IMG/VR virus record: IMGVR_UViG_3300005435_000034
Span: 1-38,088 of that record
Strand: one strand, 5' to 3'
Source: a virus
DNA: 38,088 bases
Shown: one piece after another, positions 29,175-36,134 of the stretch
How the letters are laid out: each line of letters starts with the position of its first letter
Numbering within the stretch: the first letter of the stretch is position 1
Notes under the pieces: model-generated
Seen by the model: only the letters and a program-made list of their open reading frames with translations
Databases searched by the model: none
Told to the model about the DNA's origin: nothing
Made by a program: the position numbers and the translations under genes

Positions 29175-29762
29175 ATGAACACGTTTAATCGGGAAGGCTG
29201 GTTGACCGAACTGGCGAGCCGGGTGCGGGTACATTTTAGCGGGTTGACCTTAAGTCCGTTTCGCCTGACGTGCGGCTGGCCCAGTAAATGCGGCCTGTCT
29301 ACAAACAGGCGCAGAGTCGGCGAGTGCCACGGTGCCAAGTACAGTAAAGACGGCACGCACGAGATTTTCATTAGTCCGGTCCTTGACGACCCGCTAGAAG
29401 TGGCCGGCACGGTCATGCACGAGCTATGCCACGTCGCGGCCGGTATCGAGACGGCTCACGGTAAAGACTTTATCAAGGTTTGCCGCCACGTAGGGCTGAC
29501 GAAGGGTAAGCCCGCTTGCGTCATGCCGGGGCCGAGTCTGGAGGACACGCTTAAAGGGTATCTCAAGGACATGCCCGACTACCCCCACCGGGCCTTGGTA
29601 ACGCCGGCTCGCGTGGCTGTTAGGCCGCCCCAGAATCTACGGCTCGTATGTAGAAACCCGGCGTGCGGTTGCGTTATCATGATGAGCGGGAAGTGGTTTT
29701 TAGCCGCCGGCCTGCCCGTGTGCGGCTGTGGGGAGTTATTCCGTACCGGTAAAGACGGATAA
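29175..29762 (+). CDS. SprT-like zinc metalloprotease
   Basis: 195 residues; ATG after CACGGAGCAAAGT. The metalloprotease motif HELCH (H82, E83, H86) is followed by HGKDF with H95 as third ligand, which is the SprT/Spartan pattern. A C-terminal zinc ribbon, CRNPACGC and CGCGELFRTG, matches the SprT-like C-terminal knuckle. Spartan-type proteases remove DNA-protein crosslinks; phage members may clear host proteins from DNA or process virion or host factors. Located between replication and packaging genes. Confidence 0.85.
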   Translation: MNTFNREGWLTELASRVRVHFSGLTLSPFRLTCGWPSKCGLSTNRRRVGECHGAKYSKDGTHEIFISPVLDDPLEVAGTVMHELCHVAAGIETAHGKDFIKVCRHVGLTKGKPACVMPGPSLEDTLKGYLKDMPDYPHRALVTPARVAVRPPQNLRLVCRNPACGCVIMMSGKWFLAAGLPVCGCGELFRTGKDG

Positions 29763-29776
29763 GAGGAGTCCTGGCA

Positions 29777-30175
29777 ATGACACACGCCGACATTCGGGTT
29801 TTAGACCTTGGCCTTTACGTGGTCTACTGGAAGTCAGGCGGCTCAAGCCTGGCCGCCGTAGGCATGGACGAAAAGGGCGACCGCTGGCTGGCCCCTTGTA
29901 ACTGGGTCAACGTGCCCACCTACGACTGGTCGGACGTGGACCGGGCGGTTCTAATCATGCGCCGGATGGGGCCACTGACCTTTGTCGCAGATTACGTCGC
30001 AAATTACGTTCTAAATGGTGCCGCACGCTACGACGATTCGATCGAACCCGTGGGTGGTTTTGCGGTGTGGACTCCGGACCCGGAACCACCTGTTGAGCCT
30101 CACCCGGCTACCCGGTGGACCCTGAAACCGCAAAACGACGAAAGTGTAAAGCCGGACGTGACTTTGGAAAAGTAG
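29777..30175 (+). CDS. Hypothetical phage protein
   Basis: 132 residues; ATG after GAGGAGTCCTGGCA. The N-terminal half is beta-rich and includes an aromatic tract (LYVVYWKSGGSSLAAVGM, RWLAPCNWVNVPTYDW), then a helical segment (VDRAVLIMRRMG) and a Pro-rich tail. I recall similar small proteins in phage packaging and replication neighbourhoods but know of no function. Confidence 0.5.
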   Translation: MTHADIRVLDLGLYVVYWKSGGSSLAAVGMDEKGDRWLAPCNWVNVPTYDWSDVDRAVLIMRRMGPLTFVADYVANYVLNGAARYDDSIEPVGGFAVWTPDPEPPVEPHPATRWTLKPQNDESVKPDVTLEK

Positions 30176-30198
30176 GTCTTAGTGGGCTTGTTGAGCGT

Positions 30199-30858
30199 AT
30201 GCCGGCGCGGAAACGAACGAAGGTACAGAGGGAGCAAGACCTGTTGCGGGTGGCGAAGCTCCACAGGCGGGGCTGTCCCATTGAGAGGATTGCCAAGCTT
30301 ATAGGGGTATCGTGGCAGCAGATTGTCTACGACATTGACACGATCAACAAGCGTTACCTGAAGGCACAGATAAAGGTCCGCGAGCTACACGTCGCCGACA
30401 TCGAGGCCAAGTATGACGAGGCACTAAGGGAGGCGTGGAAGGCGTGGCACAGAAGTAAACTGGACGCCCATAAGCGTGTGGAAAAGCAAGAGCCGGGCTA
30501 CGTGACCGAGGAAGACGAAATAGGCAACAAGTCGCGTAGGCCGACGGGTGACATGGAGGTGACGGAGATAGCCAGTACGACCGAGGGACGCTTACCAAAT
30601 AACGCTTACATGGCCACCATCCTTAGTATCCTCCAGGCCAAACGCGACCTGCACGGTTTGGACATGCCGAAGAAATCGGTGGTGACACGGCTCAGTATAC
30701 CATTCGAGGAAATAGCGCAGAGTGTGCCGAAGGAAATCGTATTTGACGAAATCGAACAGGAACTCAAGCGGGACTTGGAACAGTTGCCGCAGAAACCTAA
30801 CCAGCCGCAAAACGGACTCAAGGAACTGCCCGGCGGCAACGGGGCCAATCATGTCTGA
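30199..30858 (+). CDS. Helix-turn-helix protein, probable terminase small subunit
   Basis: 219 residues from ATG 30199; a longer frame from 30115 would overlap the previous gene by 61 nt, so the start is uncertain. The N-terminal 45 residues hold a homeodomain-like HTH (LLRVAKLHRRGCPIERIAKLI and a second helix in SWQQIVYDIDTINKRY). A long helical, charged middle (AKYDEALREAWKAWHRSKL) and a C-terminal region with Glu-rich helices follow, as in small terminase subunits that recognise the packaging site and form rings. It lies 0.9 kb before the large-subunit ATPase gene, which supports the role. Confidence 0.55.
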   Translation: MPARKRTKVQREQDLLRVAKLHRRGCPIERIAKLIGVSWQQIVYDIDTINKRYLKAQIKVRELHVADIEAKYDEALREAWKAWHRSKLDAHKRVEKQEPGYVTEEDEIGNKSRRPTGDMEVTEIASTTEGRLPNNAYMATILSILQAKRDLHGLDMPKKSVVTRLSIPFEEIAQSVPKEIVFDEIEQELKRDLEQLPQKPNQPQNGLKELPGGNGANHV

Positions 30859-31033
30859 GACCAAGATCATGGTACGGTGCCGAACGTGTGGCACGCTGTT
30901 AGAGTTGGGCTACAAGGACCGTCACGAGAAACACCGCTGCGAAAAATGTGGCCAGCGGTTTGAACTGGACTTCGAAGACGGCCACGTTAAGCGTCTGAAG
31001 CCAATACTTCCCACGTCAAGGGTTAACGCATGA
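30851..31033 (+). CDS. Small zinc-ribbon protein
   Basis: 60 residues; ATG overlaps the terminase-small-subunit-like stop. CRTCGTLLEL (about 10-19) and CEKCGQRFEL (about 30-39) form a classic zinc ribbon of two CxxCG knuckles. Similar to the 31533-31739 product in having CxKCGQRF. Function unknown; coupled to packaging genes. Confidence 0.6.
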   Translation: MSETKIMVRCRTCGTLLELGYKDRHEKHRCEKCGQRFELDFEDGHVKRLKPILPTSRVNA

Positions 31034-31338
31034 AGACGATTAAGGTTCCGGTGCGTGTGCTGACGCCCGGAGAACAAACGGTCGTTCGTTACGACAACGG
31101 CGGTCACGGCCCGCTCGTTAACAGTGGTAATGAACACCCTATTCAGGTGGCGGGACGCTGTAAGCCGGTTTTGACGAAGGAAGAGTACCAATGGGCCGAA
31201 GCCGCATTACGAGACGTTGCCTCGTTCGTTCGTAACTACGTGCAAAGAAACCCGTGTACCATAAGCCTTAGAAAAATGAGAGACGACGTGATGGACAAGA
31301 TTGAAGAGGTAATGACTTGGTACGGCCCGACCGAATAA
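31030..31338 (+). CDS. Hypothetical protein
   Basis: 102 residues, ATGA overlap. A beta N-terminal half (IKVPVRVLTPGEQTVVRY) precedes a helical C-terminal half (YQWAEAALRDVASFVRNYV, RDDVMDKIEEVM). No recognised domain. Part of the packaging operon by position. Confidence 0.45.
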   Translation: MKTIKVPVRVLTPGEQTVVRYDNGGHGPLVNSGNEHPIQVAGRCKPVLTKEEYQWAEAALRDVASFVRNYVQRNPCTISLRKMRDDVMDKIEEVMTWYGPTE

Positions 31339-31356
31339 CCAGCGGGAGGTCAAGGC

Positions 31357-31605
31357 GTGAGAAGGCTACTAAAGGTGTCCGTGTTCGTCTTATTTGTCGG
31401 TCTGGTGGCACTCGTCTGTTACCTAAACGCCGACGGCGGTTGGTATTTTGACGCCTACACGCACAGGCTGTATTATGCCGTCTTCCCGCCCGTAGTCGAA
31501 GTCCCGGAACCCACACGACCCACGGAGGGACCGTGCGAAAACGCTGTCCACGCTGCCAAACCGCCCTCGTCCGCTGCCCCAGTTGCGGCGGATACCAACG
31601 AGTAG
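31357..31605 (+). CDS. Single-pass membrane protein with Pro-rich tail
   Basis: 82 residues; GTG preceded by GGGAGGTCAAGGC. One hydrophobic segment (VSVFVLFVGLVALVCYL, about 7-23) precedes a polar and Pro/Ala/Thr-rich C-terminus. The strong positive inside start (MRRLLK) suggests an N-in topology with the tail outside. Its 3' part overlaps the next gene by 73 nt. A spanin or membrane-anchored lysis role cannot be excluded. Confidence 0.45.
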   Translation: MRRLLKVSVFVLFVGLVALVCYLNADGGWYFDAYTHRLYYAVFPPVVEVPEPTRPTEGPCENAVHAAKPPSSAAPVAADTNE

Positions 31606-31739
31606 ATTGGAAAGAACGGCGCGGAATACAGTCGTGTAACAAGTGCGGCCAGCGTTTTCTTGCCAGTGACAAGACGCCGGGGCTGTCCTGGCGTCTTTTA
31701 CCTTTCGTCAACGGACGAATCGACTGTGAACCCAAGTGA
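31533..31739 (+). CDS. Small zinc-ribbon protein
   Basis: 68 residues, GTG start with GGAGGGACC upstream, overlapping the previous gene in another frame. CPRC, CPSCGG and CNKCGQRF supply three cysteine pairs, a zinc-ribbon pattern resembling 30851-31033 (CEKCGQRF). It runs into the terminase ATPase gene by 14 nt. Function unknown; the strong motifs support a real gene. Confidence 0.55.
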   Translation: MRKRCPRCQTALVRCPSCGGYQRVDWKERRGIQSCNKCGQRFLASDKTPGLSWRLLPFVNGRIDCEPK

Positions 31740-32316
31740 CCTCTCTAACCCGTTCGTATTCGGTCAGGTCATGTGGCCCGATGTTCGCTTCTACCGCCAG
31801 CAGCGGGAGACGATTGCCTCGGTCTGGCAGAACGACGAAACGTTGGTCGTGGCCGGCAACATGCTCGGCAAAGACTACGTGGCCGGTTTTATCGCACTAG
31901 TTTACTTTCTCCTGCACCAGCCCTGCCGCGTCATTACCACCAGTGTCAAGGACGACCATTTGCGTGTCCTCTGGGGTGAAATCATGCGCTACGTCCAGAC
32001 GGCCAAGTACCCGTTGGCCCAGAAGGACGGCGGCAACTTGGTCATTAACCACCGGGACATTCGCAAGGCAAACGCGGAGGGCGAGCTAGACCCGATTAGC
32101 TATCTTCGTGGTATGGTTAGTGAAAAAGGCGAAGGCATGGCCGGTCACCACGCGGCCTTTACGCTCGGTATCATTGACGAAGCCAGTGGCGTGGACGATC
32201 TTGTTTACACACAAATGGATACGTGGGCCAAGAAGAAGCTTATCTTTGGTAACCCGAACCCTACCACCAACTTCTTTTACAAAGGGGTACGCGGTGGCGA
32301 CCTTAAAGCCTCCTGA
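31726..32316 (+). CDS. Terminase large subunit, ATPase half (split gene)
   Basis: 196 residues from GTG 31726. TerL ATPase elements: an adenine-binding start (RFYRQQRETIASVW), Walker A as LVVAGNMLGKDYVAG (about 40-54), Walker B with catalytic Glu as LGIIDEAS (about 147-154), and the coupling segment KLIFGNPNPTTNFFYKGV (about 171-188). It stops right after GGDLKAS, where a complete TerL (about 450-550 residues) would continue into the nuclease domain. That domain is encoded separately at 33998-34927. Both halves are needed to package DNA, so the products probably assemble. Confidence 0.85.
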   Translation: MNPSDLSNPFVFGQVMWPDVRFYRQQRETIASVWQNDETLVVAGNMLGKDYVAGFIALVYFLLHQPCRVITTSVKDDHLRVLWGEIMRYVQTAKYPLAQKDGGNLVINHRDIRKANAEGELDPISYLRGMVSEKGEGMAGHHAAFTLGIIDEASGVDDLVYTQMDTWAKKKLIFGNPNPTTNFFYKGVRGGDLKAS

Positions 32317-32503
32317 GAAGTGGGACTTGGACGCACACAAGGGCGACATGGGGCTTCTTATCGACGCCACGGGTAATGAGGTTAAGCACCCGCTTCGGTG
32401 CGTCCTGGCAACAGGCGTGTGCGAGGTGGTGGACCCGGCCACGGGAAGGTACGAGCTTAAACGTTTCCCCGCACCACTCAGATTCTTCCGCCAAAAGGAC
32501 TAG
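32294..32503 (+). CDS. Small protein inserted between terminase halves
   Basis: 69 residues, GTG 32294, overlapping the terminase ATPase stop by 23 nt. The sequence runs LKPPEKWDLDAHKGDMGLL, then LRCVLATGVCEVVDPATG and a basic aromatic tail (LKRFPAPLRFFRQKD). The middle looks like a small beta unit with a conserved-type DPATGRYE turn. No recognised family; first of seven small genes separating the two terminase parts. Confidence 0.5.
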   Translation: MATLKPPEKWDLDAHKGDMGLLIDATGNEVKHPLRCVLATGVCEVVDPATGRYELKRFPAPLRFFRQKD

Positions 32504-32505
32504 AC

Positions 32506-32712
32506 ATGATGCTACCTTGTGCTAACGATGATCCGCTCGTATGCCCCCGTTGTGGCAACGGCAGGCTAATGCCTCTAGCCTTTCACAGCTACGACGTGCG
32601 GCGGTGTTCGTCCTGTCATTACGTATTTGACGCGGCAGAGGCACCGCGTAGGAGTGAGTATGTTCGGACCCCACATGCGGCCTCTAACGAGACAGGCGGC
32701 CCAACTGGGTAA
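32506..32712 (+). CDS. Small zinc-ribbon protein between terminase halves
   Basis: 68 residues, ATG 2 nt after the preceding stop. CPRCGNGRL (about 13-21) and CSSCHYVF (about 34-41) form a two-knuckle zinc ribbon; the rest is polar and unstructured-looking. It overlaps the next gene by 53 nt in another frame. Function unknown. Confidence 0.5.
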   Translation: MMLPCANDDPLVCPRCGNGRLMPLAFHSYDVRRCSSCHYVFDAAEAPRRSEYVRTPHAASNETGGPTG

Positions 32713-32992
32713 GCTCTTTGCCTACCACGTCGTTTATGAACTGCGCCGTCGGAACGTCTACACGTACGGGCTGCCCGTGCCGGCCCGTATCAAGGACTCC
32801 GAAGGTATGCAAATGCTCAAGCGGACGATAGGCGAAGAGAATCTTCTGAAGCTCCTGGCCCGCGTCTACTTCTGGGGCAAGAAGCGTACCGAACAGGATT
32901 ACCAGCTTTGTAAGACGCTTGCACACCTGGCGGTGGTCTATGGTATAATCGAGCCGGTGAAGGATAGTCACTTACTCACTGGTGGTCAATGA
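32660..32992 (+). CDS. Hypothetical helical protein
   Basis: 110 residues from ATG 32660 (TAGGAGTGAGT upstream); the longer frame at 32627 is less well placed. All-helical and basic: LTRQAAQLGKLFAYHVVYEL, RTIGEENLLKLLARVYFW and LCKTLAHLAVVYGI. No homing-endonuclease motif (no HNH, GIY-YIG or LAGLIDADG) is seen, which matters because of its place in the terminase gap. Function unknown. Confidence 0.5.
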   Translation: MFGPHMRPLTRQAAQLGKLFAYHVVYELRRRNVYTYGLPVPARIKDSEGMQMLKRTIGEENLLKLLARVYFWGKKRTEQDYQLCKTLAHLAVVYGIIEPVKDSHLLTGGQ

Positions 32993-33195
32993 CTCTAGGC
33001 AATCCGCTGAACCCGACGCCCGAAGTCCGACACGCGGACATTCTCTTTGAGTTTCTGAAAGCCGAGATACGTAACATGCACATTGATATACGGCTCAAGT
33101 TCGTTATGGAGTTGGTTATCTTCTGCGAGCCGGAGATACAGGCACTCCTTAAGCAGAACCGGAGCGAGGCGTTGGCGAAGGCGGTGAAGACGTGA
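32989..33195 (+). CDS. Hypothetical small protein
   Basis: 68 residues, ATGA overlap. Two helices (ADILFEFLKAEIRNMHI, FVMELVIFCEPEIQALLKQN) with no metal motif or membrane segment. No recognised family. One of the genes between the terminase halves. Confidence 0.45.
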   Translation: MTLGNPLNPTPEVRHADILFEFLKAEIRNMHIDIRLKFVMELVIFCEPEIQALLKQNRSEALAKAVKT

Positions 33196-33383
33196 TCGAG
33201 AGAAACGCGCCTACTCTTGTCCTGGTGGTAATAGCCACCTTCATAGTGGTACAAACCTACTGGTGCTATAAACTGTCCGACAGGTGCGACGAATTGGAAT
33301 CGGAAGTGTATAAGCAGCACTTGACGATCAACGTACTCAGGGAAAGGGTCGAAGACCTGGAGCGGTGGAGGAAGCGGCCGTGA
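33192..33383 (+). CDS. Membrane-anchored coiled-coil protein
   Basis: 63 residues, GTG start (GTGA overlap). An N-terminal transmembrane segment (APTLVLVVIATFIVVQ, about 6-21) is followed by a heptad-like helix (CDELESEVYKQHL, INVLRERVEDLERW). This TM-plus-coiled-coil plan resembles phage Rz-type inner-membrane spanins or membrane anchors, but size and context are not decisive. It overlaps the next gene (GTGA). Confidence 0.45.
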   Translation: MIERNAPTLVLVVIATFIVVQTYWCYKLSDRCDELESEVYKQHLTINVLRERVEDLERWRKRP

Positions 33384-33766
33384 TTAAGCAGATCGTCCAA
33401 AGGCTTGACCTGACGCCCGGCACGCTCTACGACTACGCACCAATCTGCCGTTACAAGAACCCCGACGGCTCTTACTCGGTGGGCCGGGTGCCCTTCGGTC
33501 GCTACAAGGTGATCGGCATGGCCAAGGTCGGGCATACCGGGCAGTGTCAGATAACGTACTTGGGTATCGGCGGTAGTGACGACGGCAAACGCTTTACGGC
33601 CACGCCCTGGGACTTCGCCACGAAGTTCGTGCCGGTGCCGGTGGAAATCTGTGGGCCGCCCCAACCGCAGAGTGAGCCGGACCCGCCCATGCCGTTTAAA
33701 GAATACGACATGACGGGCCGCGAATCCGAGGACAGCCGAACGCGGAGAAAGGTCGGTGGCAAATGA
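33380..33766 (+). CDS. Hypothetical protein
   Basis: 128 residues from GTG 33380 (GTGGAGGAAGCGGCC upstream; overlaps previous stop). The N-terminus has LDLTPGTLYDYAPICRY and a beta-rich middle (YKVIGMAKVGHTGQCQITYL), the tail is Pro/Asp/Arg-rich. No recognised domain. Part of the gap between the terminase halves. Confidence 0.45.
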   Translation: MIKQIVQRLDLTPGTLYDYAPICRYKNPDGSYSVGRVPFGRYKVIGMAKVGHTGQCQITYLGIGGSDDGKRFTATPWDFATKFVPVPVEICGPPQPQSEPDPPMPFKEYDMTGRESEDSRTRRKVGGK

Positions 33767-34026
33767 CGGAAGAGCAGCGTCAGGAGTTTAACGAAAAGCT
33801 CTTTAGGCTACTGACCGAGTACAAGATACCGGGCGGACTTCTCTACTACCGTGAGGGTCTAGACCTACGCTCGTGTACCGTGGCCAATAATCCCGTTGAT
33901 TATGCCGCTTTTAACCGGCTGGAAGGGGAGTTTGGTAAGTCGGTAGACGCCGCCTGTCGAAAGGTGAACGAAGCGGGTAAAGCCGCCGGGAAGTTCTATG
34001 GTGCGCTACTATCGGAAGATAATTAA
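33763..34026 (+). CDS. Hypothetical protein
   Basis: 87 residues, ATGA overlap. Helical, with an acidic N-terminus (TEEQRQEFNEKLFRLLTEY) and a C-terminal helix (DAACRKVNEAGKAAGKFYGAL) that overlaps the start of the terminase nuclease gene by 29 nt. Last of seven small genes between the terminase halves. Unrecognised. Confidence 0.45.
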   Translation: MTEEQRQEFNEKLFRLLTEYKIPGGLLYYREGLDLRSCTVANNPVDYAAFNRLEGEFGKSVDAACRKVNEAGKAAGKFYGALLSEDN

Positions 34027-34927
34027 GATTCGGGCTGAGGACAGTCCCAACGTCATTTTGGGGCTGGCCCAGGAAGCGGCCGGCATACCGCCCAGTCACA
34101 AGGTACTGGTGCCCGGCGTTCTGACCTACGACCTTTACAAGAAGCGTCGGGCGACCTGGGACGCCATTCGGCAGTGCGTGGGACTGGACGCCGAGTTTTA
34201 CGAGGGACAGGAAGTCAAAATGTTCCCCCCGCTCTGGCGTAACCGGGCGGCAACCTTGGCGCGGAAATACCACCTGGAGGGCAGGCCGCGTCGGGCCAAG
34301 GCTTTGGGAATTGATCCCGGCGAGGGTGCCGAAGACACGAGTTGGTCCGTCATAGACGAACTGGGACTTATGAAGCTCATTGCCTACAAGACACTGGACA
34401 CGTCCGTCATTACGGGTCAAACCCTGGAGATTATGCGCGAATACAAAATTGCACCCGAATACGTCTGCTTCGACCGGGGCGGCGGCGGTAAGGAACATGC
34501 CGACAGACTCAGAAGTCAGGGCTACAAGGTCCGTACCGTGGCCTTTGGCGAGCCGCTTCTTATTCCCATTCGCTACGGGGATACGCAAGTAAAAGACCGT
34601 GTGGCCAACCGCGAGGAACGCTATAGCTACGTCAACCGCCGCGCCGAAATGTACGGCACGCTTAGACTGCTACTGGACCCCGTGAACCCCGGCTTCGCAC
34701 TGCCGGCCGAATATCAAAGGCTCCACGACGAACTGGCACCCATACCGCTCATGTACGACCAGGAGGGCCGGCTCTACCTCCTGCCCAAAAACCGCCGCGA
34801 CCCGACCAGTAAGGTTCCGACCCTGATCGAGCTTATTGGGCACTCTCCCAACGACGCCGACAGTCTCGTGGTGGCAATCCACGCCATGACGCACCGACCC
34901 CTCCAGGCCCGCGCGGGAGTTAGCTAA
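33998..34927 (+). CDS. Terminase large subunit, nuclease half (split gene)
   Basis: 309 residues, starting inside the preceding gene. It begins with RYYRKIIKIRAEDSPNV, the element that in intact TerL proteins follows the ATPase domain, and LVPGVLTYDLYKKRRATWD. The RNase H-like nuclease fold is visible: ALGIDPGEGAEDTSWSVI (D106), then YVCFDRGGGGKEHADRL and, near the C-terminus, HSPNDADSLVVAIH, which supply the expected acidic residues. It should cut concatemers during packaging, together with the ATPase product of 31726-32316. I see no sign that the ATPase domain is duplicated here. Confidence 0.85.
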   Translation: MVRYYRKIIKIRAEDSPNVILGLAQEAAGIPPSHKVLVPGVLTYDLYKKRRATWDAIRQCVGLDAEFYEGQEVKMFPPLWRNRAATLARKYHLEGRPRRAKALGIDPGEGAEDTSWSVIDELGLMKLIAYKTLDTSVITGQTLEIMREYKIAPEYVCFDRGGGGKEHADRLRSQGYKVRTVAFGEPLLIPIRYGDTQVKDRVANREERYSYVNRRAEMYGTLRLLLDPVNPGFALPAEYQRLHDELAPIPLMYDQEGRLYLLPKNRRDPTSKVPTLIELIGHSPNDADSLVVAIHAMTHRPLQARAGVS

Positions 34928-35256
34928 TGAAGATAACGGCGAAAGAACTGAAGCCGGGAATGATCGTATTCGACATGCCTGACGTTGGCAGTGAAGGTCC
35001 GTATGCGTGGCAGACGGCCGCCGTAGTGATATTACGCGGGGGACTACACTACCTAGTCTTCCTATATGAATCAACGGACATTGGTAAGGAACAAGCGGTG
35101 TTCGCCCAACCGATTAGGGACACTAACGTTTTTTACACCACACAAGAGGAAGCGGACATGGAGGCACTTAACAGAGAGGCCGAATACTACAAGGAAGAGT
35201 TAGAAAAGGTCATGCGTGAGATAGGCCGACGCCAGGCCAACAGGGGAGTAAGCTAA
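34927..35256 (+). CDS. Hypothetical protein
   Basis: 109 residues, TAATG junction with the terminase nuclease gene. The N-terminal half is beta-rich (KPGMIVFDMPDVG, AAVVILRGGLHYLVFLY), then a helix with EADMEALNREAEYYKEELEKVMREI that looks coiled-coil. No recognised family; translation probably coupled to the terminase gene and to the next gene. Confidence 0.45.
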   Translation: MKITAKELKPGMIVFDMPDVGSEGPYAWQTAAVVILRGGLHYLVFLYESTDIGKEQAVFAQPIRDTNVFYTTQEEADMEALNREAEYYKEELEKVMREIGRRQANRGVS

Positions 35257-36131
35257 TGGCCAAGAAATACGGCCCGTCGCCGCTTACAGGTTTATACGAA
35301 AGGTTTGCCAGTATCGAGGGCACCCTAACTCAATTTAACCGGGAGCTATGGCAGCGTCTTGCGGATAGTAGTCTACCACACTCCTTAGAACCCGGCTTTT
35401 TGATTAACCCCGACGACGAGGTATCAATGACCGAACAGGAATGGCTAACTTCGACAAGCTGTTATACCATGTTTAGTCGCCTCATGATCCGAAAGCCCTC
35501 GCCGTCGGAACGAAAGTGCGTCCTCTACGCCCGCCGCTGCTGCGAACTGGCACACCTGAGTACCGTAACGAACACGTTCGGCGATCCTTATAAAGACCCG
35601 GACCTGGAGAAAAAACCAAACTACATCGGTACAACCGCCCGCCAGTGGGCCAAAAATTGGACGGTGGACTACTGGGCCGATATAACTCCCGGCAACCTTC
35701 GTGTGTCAAAAGAAGCACGCGCCGACCTACTCCGAGACCTGTTCGGTAACCCGTTCCGACCCGTTCCTTTCCCGTGCGGCGGAAGTCATCGTCACGAAGG
35801 CGAAGACGCCTGCGGCACAACCCGTGTCAAAGACTGTAATAAATGTCAAAGCCTTTTTACCTGGAACGGCGGCGTCATCCTCACCACCGCCCGCCGCATG
35901 TACGACACAGGCGATTTCGGCGACATACCCGTACTGGCCGATATGCTGGAGGAGGCCGGGTGCGACAACGAAGAGATTCTGATGCACCTTCGCGGAATAC
36001 GTCGTTGTCCTGAGTGCTGGATGACAGAAAAATTGGTGTGTGGCACCTGCACCGGAACCGGCTTCATTCAGTTCGACGCCCCGCACGTAAGGGGCTGCTG
36101 GGTCGTGGATTTACTACTAGCTAAGGAGTGA
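35256..36131 (+). CDS. Gemmata-type family protein with inserted zinc motifs
   Basis: 291 residues, TAATG overlap. Family features I recognise from Gemmataceae paralogues: MTEQEWLTSTSCYTMFSRL (about 55-73), RKCVLYARRCCELAHL, an LFGNPFRPV block (about 163-171), then DIPVLADMLEEAGCDNEEIL (about 228-247) and the end HVRGCWVVDLLLAKE. Relative to those, two cysteine-rich inserts stand out: CGGSHRHEGEDACG ... CNKC (about 175-200) and CPEC ... CGTCTGTG (about 253-271), the latter like a DnaJ-type zinc knuckle. The family function is unknown. Its presence in a phage suggests capture from the host. Confidence 0.65.
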   Translation: MAKKYGPSPLTGLYERFASIEGTLTQFNRELWQRLADSSLPHSLEPGFLINPDDEVSMTEQEWLTSTSCYTMFSRLMIRKPSPSERKCVLYARRCCELAHLSTVTNTFGDPYKDPDLEKKPNYIGTTARQWAKNWTVDYWADITPGNLRVSKEARADLLRDLFGNPFRPVPFPCGGSHRHEGEDACGTTRVKDCNKCQSLFTWNGGVILTTARRMYDTGDFGDIPVLADMLEEAGCDNEEILMHLRGIRRCPECWMTEKLVCGTCTGTGFIQFDAPHVRGCWVVDLLLAKE

Positions 36132-36134
36132 AGT

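Noticed and set aside
32317-33997. Intron or homing-endonuclease insertion in the terminase gene
   Set aside because: The gap is filled with seven start-stop coupled small genes, none with endonuclease motifs, and no intron-type core structure was seen; independent genes fit better.
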